The notes under the pieces were generated by a model. It saw nothing but the letters and a program-made list of their open reading frames with translations. It had not been told where the DNA came from and made no database searches. Positions 25,833 through 38,817 of a stretch of DNA of 64,000 nucleotides are shown here, in pieces; positions within the stretch are counted from its first letter, which is position 1; each line of letters begins with the position of its first letter. The stretch is from positions 23,399,012 to 23,463,011 of the forward strand of contig NC_058063.1 in assembly GCF_020085105.1 (NCBI RefSeq), in the 5' to 3' direction. The translations under genes were made by a program, and so were the position numbers. The stretch comes from Siniperca chuatsi. Taxonomy: Eukaryota > Chordata > Actinopteri > Centrarchiformes > Sinipercidae.

Positions 25833-26378
25833 CTGGGTCTGTCACTGTCAGGGTGATGATGCTGATGGGATCAGGTGTGTCTCCCTCACTTGTGCTGTCA
25901 GATGAAACTTGAACATGTCAGACATTATCTCCTGCACTCTGATCACATGACTCATAGCAGCTGTTTTCTCTAAAGTCTCATCAACAACATCTTTAGAAAA
26001 CACAAACATCTGATCTGTGATCTGTTTCACTCTCAGCTCAACAACCAGGAAGCAGCTTCACCTGCAGAGACACACTGAGCTCTATAACTCACCTGGGTCT
26101 GGGTCTGTCACTGTCAGCTTGATGGTGCTGATGGGATCAGGTGTGTCTCCCTCACTTGTGCTGTCAGATGAAACTCGACACACATATGTTCCAGAGTCGT
26201 TGGTGGTGGCGTTCTTCAGGACAACAGAAGCGTCTCCGTCCTTCATCTCTGGATCTCTCAGCTCCACTTTACTTGTGTTATCTTTGACTAATTAAATTTG
26301 TTTGATGATCTGAAAGATTTAAGTGTGACAAACATGCAAAAGAATAAGACAGCAGGAAGGGGACACTTTTTCACACCA

Positions 26379-26381
<3 letters not shown>

Positions 26382-26447
<66 letters not shown>
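26382..26447 (+). repeat. (TA)n microsatellite
   Basis: About 32 TA dinucleotides at the start of unit B, next to the Tc1 terminus. Confidence 0.92.
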
Positions 26448-26449
<2 letters not shown>

Positions 26450-27290
26450 GTCTCTGAGTGGATCAGGCCACAGGAAAGAAACAGACTAACTTCCAGAGAA
26501 GCAGACGTGAAGGTGGATGTTCCACAGGTGGTGTTGAAGAGTCAGAGTGTGTTTGAGCTCCACCTGCTGGTCATGAAGCAGACAGAGCAGAAAGAGAAAT
26601 AATGAAGAGAACAGAGTGCTGCTGTTCCACCATCTTCTGCTCTTCCCTTCATTGTTTTCCTCTCTCTGGATGTTGCTGTGCTCTGACAGTAAACCACTGA
26701 CGTTTAGTGACTGAAGGAGCAGCTTTTCTTTCTTATTGAGCTTTCGAATGTGTCTGTTAGCTCACATGACCTTTGACCTTGTCAGCGCTGACATTTCCTC
26801 CCTTACTGTAACGTACAGAAACTGATGTGGTTCCTGCAGGAGACTGTAAAGTTAAAGTACCTGCTGCTACTCATACTTACTGTTTAGGCTCCGTTATTAC
26901 GGAGTTCATCAAAAGCAGAAAAAGACAAAAGGATAAAGTCATGAATAATAAAAATAGTAAGTCAAACCTAGAAGATACTAAGTCACAATTTGGACATTAA
27001 AAAGTCAACCTCGTGAGACAAAAGGATCCTTTTTTAGATGAAAACAACTCAGTATCTCATATTTTTGACTCAGTAAGTGAAACATTTACTTTGTCATAAA
27101 TTCAAGATTTAAAAAAGTTTCACTAATTTAGATAGTAGTATGTCCTTATTTTACAGGGACACTGCTGCAGTCGCAATGCAGTGACGGTTGTAGGCTTCAT
27201 AATGACATAATTCACTTAATGTCTGTACAAACTCTCATGACAATCCAGCCAGTAGTTCAGTCTTCTCTCTCTCTCTCTTCTGAAAGACAG

Positions 27291-28431
<1,141 letters not shown>

Positions 28432-28497
28432 GAGATCAATAAAACAAAGTCAGACCCACGTTTACAAAGGATCGGCAGTTCAGTTTAATGAATCATT

Positions 28498-29829
28498 TCA
28501 CCTCCAGAAGGTATTTTTATAGGTTACATTACAGCTCATGACAAGTTGCTTCCTGTTTCCATAGCTGGTTGCTCTTGATTGGACAGCGCAGACAGAGATC
28601 CAGCTGGGTGGAGACTCTCCATGACAGCTGATGTGACACTTGTAGAGCCCTTCATCAGACTTGGAAACATGGTGGATGGTCATGTGACCTGTAGACTCAG
28701 TGCTGATGAGGAAGCCATCTTTATAGAAAGCAGCTGGGTGGTTGGAGGGAGGGGTATCTGTTTTACAGTGCAGAGAGACGACACGTCCCTCCATAACATG
28801 AAGGACAGGACTCTGCAGGATCACTGATCCACCTCAACACAGAGACAAACTACAGCATTTCACCCATTTACACACAGCTTCATCAATACTAACTCCACAG
28901 TCTGAGCTTACCAGTGACAGTGATGTTGATGGTGTTACTGGTTGCTCCCTCTCTGGACTCACACCAGTAAACTCCACTGTCCAATGGGAGGACGTGGCTG
29001 ATGGTACAGGAAGAACCAGCAGGTTCTCCCCAGTTGTCACACTGAGTCCTGGTTTCTCTGGTTGTGTTCCTCGTCAGCGTCCATCCAGCAGAGCTGTCGT
29101 CCTCCTCACAGCTCAGAGAGACAGACTCTCCTTCAAACAGCTGAGAGCTGCTGGGACTCACAGTCAGAGAGGCTACAGGAAGAAGATGTGATGTTTAAAA
29201 AAACAATAATGATCTTTTACATCCCTGTGAATGAACATGTACAAGCAGGTGAGATTTATCGTTGCTCATGTGCATGTTTGATAAATACTAATCCTCAGAC
29301 GGTTCCTACACGTACTTTGATAAATGAGTCCTTTGGCTTCTAAATGATAAACTGCTCACAATAACCCTCTCCAGACTCTAAACACTAACTTTTGTCTGTA
29401 GAAAGAGTCAATCAGGTTTCAGACGCTGACAGAAGAAGTTTACTCACCTTGGTTTGTTGCGCAGCTCAGCAGTGAGGTCAGAACTGAAGAGAAACGACAC
29501 TCAGGTTGGTTTGAGGTTGTGATACAACAAGACATTCAAAACAGCAGAGAGCAGCGCGCACAACCATCTGTGTGTGTTACTGTCGAAAATAGTTAAACAA
29601 CAACAGTCCCATAAATGTAAAAAAGAACATACTAAGAACTTCTTGCAAAGACATTTTCACAACCTTTCAGATAAACGTATGTTCATGTTACAGGAGCATT
29701 TCTGAGTCAAACAAAAACATGAAAGCGGTGAAAAGCAAACTATGGATTTCTCATTGATCTCGTCTTTTTCTCCGCTGATGTTTTTAGAGTGTACTTACAG
29801 AGCAGCCACAGTAGAGATGTTTCCTCCAT
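28498..29829 (-). CDS. FcR-like gene 3 (unit B): two Ig domains, no TM, predicted soluble
   Basis: Minus-strand exons: 29799-29829 ([10 protein letters not shown]), 29448-29483 (36 nt), 28912-29172 (Ig1), 28498-28832 (Ig2 and tail, stop at 28498). Joined length 663 nt, 220 residues, no internal stop, all introns phase 1. Ig1 has 'SLSC' and 'SGVYWC' and is one residue shorter than its paralogues; Ig2 has 'SLHC' and 'EGLYKC'. After 'SPPSWISV' the normal splice donor (CAG/GTGAGG) is replaced by the 159-base segment, adding about 28 new residues ('[16 protein letters not shown]...TFWR') with an extra Cys and no hydrophobic helix. ATTAAA lies 9 bases beyond the stop (28484-28489). A secreted decoy-like product is inferred; expression is untested. 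Confidence 0.78.
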
Positions 29830-30404
29830 CCTGACACTCGGTTATATCAAATCTGCACTTTGATTAGTTCATGTTCACATCAAGTAAATCCCTCCTCCTT
29901 CCTCTGTGACTGTGGTTTCCTCTCCACACACTATCATGACAAACATTTAGCTGCAATAAAGCAGATACATTCAGTTTGAAAACGAGGCTCTGAACCAGAA
30001 CATGAAGTGAGGAGAGAAAGAAAACTACATGAAGACACTGAGATGAAAAGTAAAGAAACAACTGACACAGAATGTAAAGAACATGAATACGATGCGTTCA
30101 CTGACAGTTAAACTAACACTGCTGGGTGTGTGTTCATTGTTCAGATTTCCTTAAAGTGAAAGTTTCTCTTTTCACCAGAAAGATTCAAGATGTTCATTCA
30201 AAGCTGTCAGAGATTCATTGTGATGATCTAAAACTAAAAGCTGCATCTTCCTGTAGGTGACAGCAGTTCAGGGAGGACGTGACCAGGAGCTGATTCTGGA
30301 CCTGCGAGTCTGACAGCTTCTCTCTGCTTTAACCACTGAAATGTGGTCAGAAAGAAACTAAAGTGCAGCGATTGCACGCCATCGAACTACACGTCAAAAG
30401 TCAG

Positions 30405-31150
30405 GATCAGAATCAGGTTTATTGCCAAATTGTTTTCACATCCAAGGAATAGGCTTTGGTATTTTGGTGCATAACTGTCCCAATAAGAATGTGTGCATAA
30501 AGATTTTAGTCAGATGTGGAGAGCTTTATGTTATTATAACATGGGAGGGGATAAGAATCAGTGTCGGGGGGGGTCCCCGGCCTGGAGGCGTACAGGTCCT
30601 GGAGGAGGACAGGTCCTGGAGGCGGACAGGTCGTGGAGGCATACAGGTCCTGGAGGCGGACAGGTCGTGGAGGCGGACAGGTCCTGGAGGTGTACAGGTC
30701 CTGGAGTAGGACAGGTCGTGGAGGCGTACAGGTCGTGGAGGTGGACAGGTCATGGAGGAGGACAGGTCCTGGAGGCGTACAGGTCGTGGAGGCGGACAGG
30801 TCATGGAGGAGGACAGGTCCTGGAGGCGTACAGGTCCTGGAGGCGGACAGGTCCTGGAGGCGGACAGGTCGTGGAGTAGGACAGGTCGTGGAGGCGTACA
30901 GGTCGTGGAGGCGGACAGGTCCTGGAGGCGGACAGGTCCTGGAGGCGGACAGGTCGTGGAGGAGGACAGGTCGTGGAGGAGGACAGGTCCTGGAGGTGTA
31001 CAGGTCCTGGAGGAGGACAGGCCTCAGAGGAGGACAGATGATTCTGCAGTCTGCCCTCGTCCTTGGCAGTGGCAGCAGCGTACCAGATGGTGATGGAGGA
31101 GGTGACGATGGACTCAGTGATGGTGGTGTAGAAGTGGACCATCATTGGAT
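30405..31150 (-). mobile_element. Non-LTR retroelement remnant (unit B)
   Basis: Counterpart of 23460-23890, with the same 'HFYTTITESIVTSSITIWYA' minus-strand phrase and the same 3' tail. It is enlarged by the expanded minisatellite inside it. Confidence 0.65.
30583..31032 (+). repeat. 17-base minisatellite, long allele (unit B)
   Basis: About 26 copies of the unit 'ggaggcgtacaggtcct' and variants (gcgga, aggac, gtgta). It produces open frames of up to 200 codons in several frames; none is a gene. Confidence 0.93.
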
Positions 31151-32056
31151 CACAGCTGGATGAGCCGTCAGTCTGCTTTCACAGCTCTGTAGTGACTTTT
31201 GATGACGGTGGTGTATTTTCCCATATATGTACTAAGGCCGCACAGTTACCACCACCGGCACAGCAGCGTTTTTAAAGTCACTGAATGTTTCCCCTCACAA
31301 TAACCTGTTTGACAAACATCACACATTTATTAAAAACCTGCATTGTGGAAAGTAACTAAGTACATTTACCCAGGTACTGTACTTCAGCAGTCAACATCTG
31401 TTGATCAGAATATTGAATGGCAAACTTGTACAGTACAATATACAGTATCTACAGTTTTAGGTTGTTCTTAGCCCTGCAGCATAGCTCAGTATAGACACAT
31501 GCATCATAAAGTTGTGTACATGTACAATAACCAAGATATTTAAATAATTTCACTTTGTTAATGACTGATCCCAGAGCTGCCCCAGCAGAGTCAACAGGAC
31601 CCAGTTCAACCTCATGAGTCATAAGTTCATCCAGAGGAAACCAAAGTACTTATATTCACTAACATATTCTGAAGAGGCTGAACCAAAACTAATTCTTTGA
31701 GTACTTCTTACTGTACCTTTCTTTGTGAAGTGCATTATTAATGTTTTGCTCTGATTTATTGCTAATCTCTACCTGCAACACTCAGCCAGTAATTCATCCA
31801 GAATTGCTGGGAGTTGTTGCTTTGCAACCGATCTTATCCTCTTCTGAAGTGTCTTGTAGAGCTGTATACTCTTAATAGTAAAAATAAATTAAATTAAATT
31901 AAAATAACTTGAGTTGCCTTCTGGTCAATGGGTCCTTCCATTAAGAGACTTTTCACTCTTCCTTCCTGGTTTGAAATGTCTGCTGTTTTGTTTTTAGTTT
32001 GTTCTGCGCTTCTTATTGTTATTATTATTATTATTTTGTGTCTCTCTCGTTGGACT

Positions 32057-34685
32057 TCAGTGTTTCAGTTTATCAGCTTCATCAGCAGCAGGCTTCTCTG
32101 AATTCTTCTTCAGTCTTTTATATTTCCTGAACATGAAAAGACCAAAAAAAATCATTATGCAACCAGTAACTGTCAGAGATGCTGACAGTCCTAAATGTCC
32201 ATTCTTGTTTCCTCCCTCCTTGTTTCCTCCCTCCTTGTTTCCTCCCTCCTTGTTTCCTCCCTCCTTGTTTCCTCCCTCCTTGTTTCCTCCCTCCTTGTGT
32301 CCAGCTGTGAGACCTGCAGAGCAGAAACAGGTGAGAGCTATCAGCTGTCAGGTGAACATGTCAGACATTATCTCCTGCACTCTGATCACATGACTCACAG
32401 CAGCTGTTTTCTCTAAAGTCTCATCAACAACATCTTTAGAAAACACAAACATCTGATCTGTGATCTGTTTCACTCTCAGCTCAACAACCAGGAAGCAGCT
32501 TCACCTGCAGAGACACACTGAGCTCTATAACCTCACCTGGGTCTGTCACTGTCAGCTTGATGGTGCTGATGGGATCAGGTGTGTCTCCCTCACTTGTGCT
32601 GTCAGATGAAACTCGACACTCATATGTTCCAGAGTCGTTGGTGGTGACGTTCTTCAGGACAACAGAAGCGTCTCCGTCCTTCATCTCTGGATCTCTCAGC
32701 TCCACTCGACCGCGGAAAGATGGAAGCTGGTAGTTTTCATTTGGATGGTCGTCTCTGAAGAGGAAGACATATTGATCTGACTTCAGGTCAGGTCTGCTCC
32801 ACTCTATCAGTGTGATGGAGGCACCTCTGGGACCCCGACACTGAAGAGGGACGTCCTCTCCAGGCTTCGCTGTTACTGAACAAAAAACGACAAAATCCAG
32901 AGAAAGCAGGAAGCAGAAGTCAGTACTACAGTTATTTTCTTGTGAGCAGTTCATGTTCAAACAGCTCCACAGTCAGGACGAGGCGTAGCTCTCCAGTTTA
33001 TGGGAGTGTAGCATTTGGATCTGCTGCAAATACATCTCTCAAAAAGTTAGACAATATTCAATATGAGGCGTTGAGACTATGTTCAGGTGCCATTAAAAAA
33101 AGCCCAAACTCACCTGGGTCTGTCACTGTCAGGGTGATGATGCTGATGGGATCAGATGTGTCTCCCTCACTTGTGCTGTCAGCTGAAACTTGAACATGTC
33201 AGACATTATCTCCTGCACTCTGATCACATGACTCATAGCAGCTGTTTTCTCTAAAGTCTCATCAACAACATCTTTATAAAACAGAAACATCTGATCTGTG
33301 ATCTGTTTCACTCTCAGCTCAACAACCAGGAAGCAGCTTCACCTGCAGAGACACACTGAGCTCTATAACTCACCTGGGTCTGTCACTGTCAGCTTGATGG
33401 TGCTGATGGGATCAGGTGCGTCTCCCTCACTTGTGCTGTCAGATGAAACTCGACACTCATATGTTCCAGAGTCGTTGGTGGTGACGTTCTTCAGGACAAC
33501 AGAAGCGTCTCCGTCCTTCATCTCTGGATCTCTCAGCTCCACTCGACCGCGGAAAGATGGAAGCTGGTAGTTTTCATTTGGATGGTCGTCTCTGAAGAGG
33601 AAGACATATTGATCTGACTTCAGGTCAGGTCTGCTCCACTCTATCAGTGTGATGGAGGCACCTCTGGGACCCCGACACTGAAGAGGGACGTCCTCTCCAG
33701 GCTTCGCTGTTATCTCCTGTGTGTCTGAGATTTAAAACAGGAAAGAATCCAGAGACAAGCAGAAGTCGGTGATTCAGTTTCTCCAGTTTGCTCTCATGAA
33801 GTCGGTCTGACATCAGTAACAACAACAGAGATGTGACACACAAACTGCATTTCACGTCCTTTTTGAGGCTGTTCTAGTTATTCCCACGAAAACTGATGCA
33901 GTTACATTTATCGTCAGGTGGCGACCTCTAGTGGCCGCAGTAATTATGACGGGATCAAAGGAGGAAGTCAGATGACGTAAGTTAAGTGACGTGAGTTACT
34001 AACTAACTTACTTATTTTAACCGTAACCGTGAGCTTTTCTAAACCTAACCAGACTACCGCCGTTTCACAACGTTAACCACGTGTTCATCGTTACCATGAC
34101 GACGAAGGTCCGGTACGCCTGTCGCTGCACATTCGCAGGAATATTCTCGAAAAAAGGCGCATTACTTTGCGTAAGATACGCACCGCTGTGTGAGGATACG
34201 CTGAATTCTTTAAAGGATCTTTTCTGAGAGGGTTCGCTCTGTATCCGGACCTGTTCTGCATCAGACACTAAGACACTTTGGACACATTAGAACCGGAGTT
34301 CCGGTGAAAACCGGACTCCTGTCTTTTCTGTTTGCTGAAACATGGAGGCAGGAGCCGCATCCAGAGACTTTCAAATGATGGATATGAAGTTTTAGTTGAT
34401 CCTAAAGGCTCCTGCTCACTGCAGCTGGCTGATGTCATGTTACAGGAGGTATTTACCGGAAGCACTGAGACTCAAACTGGTTTCACCAAAACAAAACAGT
34501 TTACAAGAATTCATCGATAAGAAAAGAAAAGAATCATAAAAGGAACAGTTAGAAAGAACAAAGGACGAAGTTCTGCTCATCACGTAATTTAACAGCATTA
34601 ATCTATTTTATCACACACACACACACACACACTGCTCACCTTCTGCAGCCAGAGAAAATATCCATATATATATGAGGAAAGCCAT
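32057..34685 (-). CDS. V-set Ig receptor 3 (unit B), two V domains, complete
   Basis: Minus-strand exons: signal 34640-34685 (MAFLIYIWIFSLAAE), V1 33374-33724, V2 32537-32875, TM/tail 32057-32313. Joined 993 nt, 330 residues, all phase 1. Both V domains carry 'PLQC', 'LIEWSRPD', 'FRGRVELRDPEMKDGD' and 'SGTYECR'. The stalk has six KEGGN repeats, then 'LSASLTVTGCIMIFFGLFMF' as the TM helix and a basic tail 'RKYKRLKKNSEK' without ITIM. Between V1 and V2 lie a partial V exon and a LINE fragment, which are likely skipped. V1 extends across the right duplication boundary, so this is the ancestral gene order. A single-V product by skipping V2 or V1 would stay in frame. Confidence 0.8.
32205..32294 (-). 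repeat. 15-base coding repeat, six units (KEGGN stalk)
   Basis: Six perfect tandem copies of TTGTTTCCTCCCTCC (plus strand) inside the TM exon of V-set gene 3. Confidence 0.93.
32965..33112 (+). mobile_element. Non-LTR retrotransposon RT fragment (unit B)
   Basis: Same peptide as in unit A ('YGSVAFGSAANTSLKKLDNI'), lying between V2 and the V exon remnant of V-set gene 3. Confidence 0.65.
33115..33190 (-). pseudogene. V-set exon remnant (last third only)
   Basis: Minus strand keeps only the end of a V exon, from 'SADSTSEGD' to 'TLTVTDPG', plus its GTGAGT donor. It is preceded by unrelated sequence with no proper acceptor. The same remnant is at 25833-25908 in unit A. It shows that a third V exon once lay here. 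Confidence 0.8.
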
Positions 34686-36300
34686 GAGAGCACAGTGCTC
34701 AGCTCAGGCCGCTGCTTGTCTCAGCACACCTGGGGAGGGCCGCCTCCTCTGTCACGTGATTTCCCAGAACCAGTGAGACGTTCAAGCACAGGCGGGAGAA
34801 TTCAAAAACATAAAGTTCAGTACAGTACAAGCGACCACCTGGTGGGACTCACAGAGTTTAAACAGGCACAAATACAACTAGATTTGTTGTTTCTGAAGGT
34901 TTCTTTTTCAGGTCGAACACAAAGCGAGCTGAGATTTAATACAAATAGTCACAGATAAGTTTTCATGTCGGCAGAGAAGAAACCCTTCTGTAGTGTGACC
35001 ACACTGTAAGAAATGGAGGGAAACAGTCTGAACACTTCTCTTTAAAACCTTTGATTACCATCAGCCCAAAGTTAGATTTTTCCACTTCCATTGTGGTTCA
35101 TCTGTTTTTATCTTATTCGATTGTATTTTGTACTTTCATTTGTTAGATTTGATTTAATGGTGGTGCAGATCTGTTTACATTGTTTTCCTTTGTACTTTGT
35201 AACATTGCTTTGTTAAAGGTGTTATATAATAAAGTTATTATTATTATGTTTATTATAAGCAGGAGTCTGTGAGTGCACAGTGAGTACGGTCAGCTACAGC
35301 TCTATGAAATCTGCAATATAAACAAATATTTAATTCATTGTTTTTGAACTGTATTTGCACATTAAAAAGTACAACTATGGTAAGATAACAGAGACGCTGA
35401 TCAAAGTAAAAGCCCGTGTGGAGAGAGAAGCTGAACGATCTCCCAAAAACTCAAGAAAGACGAGATTCGATTCATTCTAAATAACTCATGAGGGCTGCTG
35501 ATAGCATGTCAGATGTCAGATAAGATGGACTGAACTGTAACTCATTAGCAAGCTTTATTCTAGTTCATTTTGTAAATATGACGAACGGATCGTGCTTCTC
35601 TCCCAGAATGCACCTGGAGGACTCGGTGTGTGATGAGCTGCTGTGTTTGTAAATCAGACGCGTGTGCAGACTGAATGAAACACTGTGATTGAAACAAACA
35701 GCGTTACCTCGCCGCAGGTGTCACGATATCATTGGCTTACTGATCATCACGTGTTCAGCTGCCAGCTGACCGCTAACATCCAATCACATTCAGACACGTT
35801 TTAATGGACACGTGCCTTTATGGAGTGATTCTCTGAGCTCCCTCCACCTGCCGAACCCCGTCCTCGTGTCACTCGAGCTTTAATATGTTCACGTGTGCTC
35901 CGTCTGCTCAGGTGCCGGACAGATCAGCCGAATCCTTGTTGCTGCTTCTTTTAAAGCTGCTTCGTTTTCTGACGAACTTGTTTGACGTAAATGTCTCCGA
36001 GTGACGTGACAGTTGCCATGGAAACAGTTTTAGGTATGTGTCGCGGCCTCGTTCTTCCAGCTGAGATTAGAAGTGTCCCAACAGGTTCAACAGCTCCGTC
36101 TGTAGCAGCAGGTGAAATGTTCACGTTACGTCTGAAGGATCAGCACAGACTCATCTCCTGCTGAGACTCTTCAGAAACACGAGCCCTGAAGTTAAAGTGA
36201 GGCTTCAGCAGTCAGACTGAGAATCAGGCATCTCAAAGAATAATGCAAGGCACGAAGAAGAGAGGCACAAGGCACGTTTAATAGGATTTAAAAAGAATAC
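34686..36300. other. Upstream flank of V-set gene 3; no gene recognised
   Basis: No supported exon or repeat family. An AC microsatellite (34614-34632) lies just inside intron 1 of V-set gene 3. Promoter elements could not be assigned with confidence. Confidence 0.4.
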
Positions 36301-36584
36301 AATAAAATAGAAGATATCAAATTGCTAAAAAAAAGGAAACAAAAAACAAATTAAAGAGCCCAATAAAAGTCCCAGTGCAGTGATCTTAATAAATCGGTCT
36401 TCAGTCCTGATTTAAAAGAACTGCAGAGTTTGTTCAAAACAGGAAGCCAGTGTAACGATCTGAGAACTGGACTGATGTGGTCTCTCCTGGTCTTAGTGAG
36501 GACAGACAGCTGTCTGATCTGTGAGACCAGTAAAGACAGCGTTACAGTAGTCAGCAGTTTCTCTTGACCGTCCCTCAATATCAC
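36301..36584 (-). mobile_element. L2/CR1-like LINE fragment
   Basis: Minus-strand reading 'LTKTRRDHISPVLRSLHWLP' is the conserved phrase following the RT in L2-type LINEs; frames around it are broken. Plus-strand wording ('gatgtggtctctcctggtcttagtgagga') is a familiar fish repeat. Short, dead copy. Confidence 0.65.
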
Positions 36585-37231
36585 AACAGTCCAACATCGT
36601 CCCAGCCTGTGGGAGTAGCCACTTAGCTGCGCAACATGCTAACACCAAGCTAACCTACAAATAAACAGAACAACAGAAGGCAAGGCTAAACTTTGAGCTT
36701 TCAGGTTTGAAGTCGGTCCCGGACAGCCGGTATCAATCCGTCCCTGAGTTTGAACCGGTACCAGCCCTTGGTGAGAAAGCAGTAAAATGCCTAAGATACA
36801 TCAGGTCTGCATATGTCCCTCCCGCCCCCGAAAATAATGGATTAAGAAGCGCTTTTCTCCCCATGAAAGTAACACCAGCGATTGTCCGACCAATGAGAAT
36901 TTGGACAAGAACATATCAACCACCCAACCAGAAGGCGTCAGCCATAATTTAAATCTTGTCGAGTTGAGTTCTGATGAACTGACTCACCGACAGGAGACAT
37001 TAGCAGACTGTCGTGGACTTCAGGAGACTCCAGCGCTCATGTCTGTGTCTCAAGTACGACAGTCTTCTGGAACTATTTATGGCGGTCAGTGAAAGTCATT
37101 GATTGTGATGAGCAGAGAGACGCAGAGCAACAAGTTACTGTTTGGGTTTGTTTCAACCCCCCCGCATTTTTTTATCTGTGTTTAACAGCAGCGGGACACA
37201 AACATTCAGGAGGAAACAGATCTGAGACCTT
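36585..37231. other. No recognised feature
   Basis: Open frames of 63-81 codons on the plus strand (36707-37092) resemble nothing I recognise and lack exon context. The segment is the 3' flank of the V-set gene at 37232. Confidence 0.4.
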
Positions 37232-38031
37232 TCACACCTGCTGATGGTCACTTTCTGTCTCAGCAGGTTGGTGTGAGTTCTTCTCTGTGCGTCTTCTACG
37301 TCTTCTAAAGATCACCAAACCAACAACGACACCAACGACACCATCAAGAAGAAGCACAGCAACTGGCAGACCAGCTACAACACCAACACTATCCTTGTTT
37401 CCTCCCTCCTTGTTTCCTCCCTCCTTGTTTCCTCCCTCCTTCTGTGCAGCTGGGAGACCTGCAGAGCAGATACAGGTGAGAGCTATCAGCTGTCAGGTGA
37501 ACATGTCAGACATTATCTCCTGCACTCTGATCACATGACTCACAGCAGCTGTTTTCTCTAAAGTCTCATCAACAACATCTTTATAAAACACAAACATCTG
37601 ATCTGTGATCTGTTTCACTCTCAGCTCAACAACCAGGAAGCAGCTTCACCTGCAGAGACACACTGAGCTCTATAACTCACCTGGGTCTGTCACTGTCAGC
37701 TTGATGGTGCTGACGGTCTCAGGGGCTCTCTTGCTGCGTCTGTTGCTGTCAGCTGAAACTCGACACTCATATGTTCCAGAGTCGTTGGTGGTGACGTTCT
37801 TCAGGACAACAGAAGCGTCTCCGTCCTTCATCTCTGGATCTCTCAGCTCCACTCGACCGCGGAAAGATGGAAGCTGGTAGTTTTCATTTAGATGGCCGTC
37901 TCTGAAGAAGAAGACATATAGATCTGACTTCAGGTCAGGTCTGCTCCACTTTATCAGTGTGATGGAGGCACCTCTGGGACCTCTGAAGAGGGACGTTCTC
38001 TCCAGGACCTTCGCAGTTAGCTCCTGTGGGT
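37232..38031 (-). pseudogene. V-set Ig gene 4, V domain missing the first cysteine
   Basis: Minus-strand V exon 37681-38031 and TM/tail exon 37232-37458 join in frame. Compared with paralogues, a 5-base deletion and a 2-base insertion within about 30 bases change 'AKPGEDVPLQC' to 'AKVLERTSLF': the frame is restored but the B-strand cysteine is lost, while the F-strand 'TYECR' stays. The stalk has three KEGGN repeats, and the TM helix carries an Asp ('LLLDGVVGVVV'). No signal exon was found up to 41 kb; a decayed V-exon 5' edge lies near 38175. Upstream sequence to about 38150 parallels the gene at 4357-5773, its nearest relative. Probably a pseudogene. Confidence 0.72.
37395..37439 (-). repeat. 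15-base coding repeat, three units (KEGGN stalk)
   Basis: Three copies of TTGTTTCCTCCCTCC in the TM exon of V-set gene 4. Confidence 0.92.
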
Positions 38032-38785
38032 CTGAACAGAAACAGAAAATTCTCCAGTCAGGACTTGACACTGCGACTGATGAAATAACAGCAGAGATCG
38101 TCCTCTCCAGGTTACCACCAAGAATCAAACCCTGTTCTCAGACTCATTAAACTGCTGAATCAGAATCAGACTCCTGTGGGTCTGCAGATTTCAAAACAGG
38201 AAAGAATCCAGAGACAAGCAGGAAGCTATAAGAAGTCAGTACTCAGTGAGTTCTTTCCTCTGTGAGGCTGTTAAGTCTGAGATTTCAGGAAAAATTGTCA
38301 AACTATGTTGTTTGGACATGTGAACTGTGTTCACATCAAACTCGTTTGACCTGTTTTCTGTGTGTGATTTGAAATAATGCAGAGATCATGACGTGTAAAT
38401 CTGAAGTAGATCTGTGTTTCCAAACCCATTATTCTGATTTTATCTATATTATTCTATATATATATAAAAATATACACACATATAGGGACAAATGAAAGGA
38501 AAAAGCTGAATAAAAGAGGAGAAACAGATCAGATTCTTCACTGAAGGTTTGGTGAGGATGAATCAGGTCTCAGCCCAGTTTCACACCTGTGGAAGGTTTT
38601 AGACCAGCGTGTAAGTCAACGCTGTCCACCAGCATCTCCATCAGACCAGATGATGAATATACATCTTCAGATCTGTGTGTAGTGACGTCTGTCTCTGCTG
38701 CTGTCTGTCCTTTAGCTTGTGTTTCTCTCTACCTGCTGCACTCAGGTGTGTCTGATCTCAGTGAGACGAGCTGGTTAAATAAAGC

Positions 38786-38817
<32 letters not shown>

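Larger units (their letters stand above)
24807..26267 (-). pseudogene. V-set Ig gene 2 (unit A), headless
   Basis: Minus-strand pieces: V exon remnant cut by the duplication junction 26093-26267, a last-third V exon remnant 25833-25908, a complete V exon 25256-25594 and a TM/tail exon 24807-25033 with stop. The complete V exon has 'PLQC', 'LIEWNRPD', 'FRGRVELRDPEMKDGD' and 'SGTYVC' and differs from its unit B partner at about seven positions. The TM exon has a stalk with four KEGGN repeats, then 'TGCIMIFFGLFMF' and a lysine-rich tail. No signal exon is available, because the duplication began inside the first V exon. It can be expressed only if transcription and a start come from elsewhere. 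Confidence 0.82.

Noticed and set aside
30583..31032. Regular repeat array considered as a CRISPR-like structure
   Set aside because: Contiguous 17-base minisatellite without unique spacers, in a vertebrate genome.
30561..31163. 200-codon plus-strand frame and overlapping 113-128-codon frames
   Set aside because: Translations of the 17-base minisatellite in several frames; no conserved domain outside the repeat.
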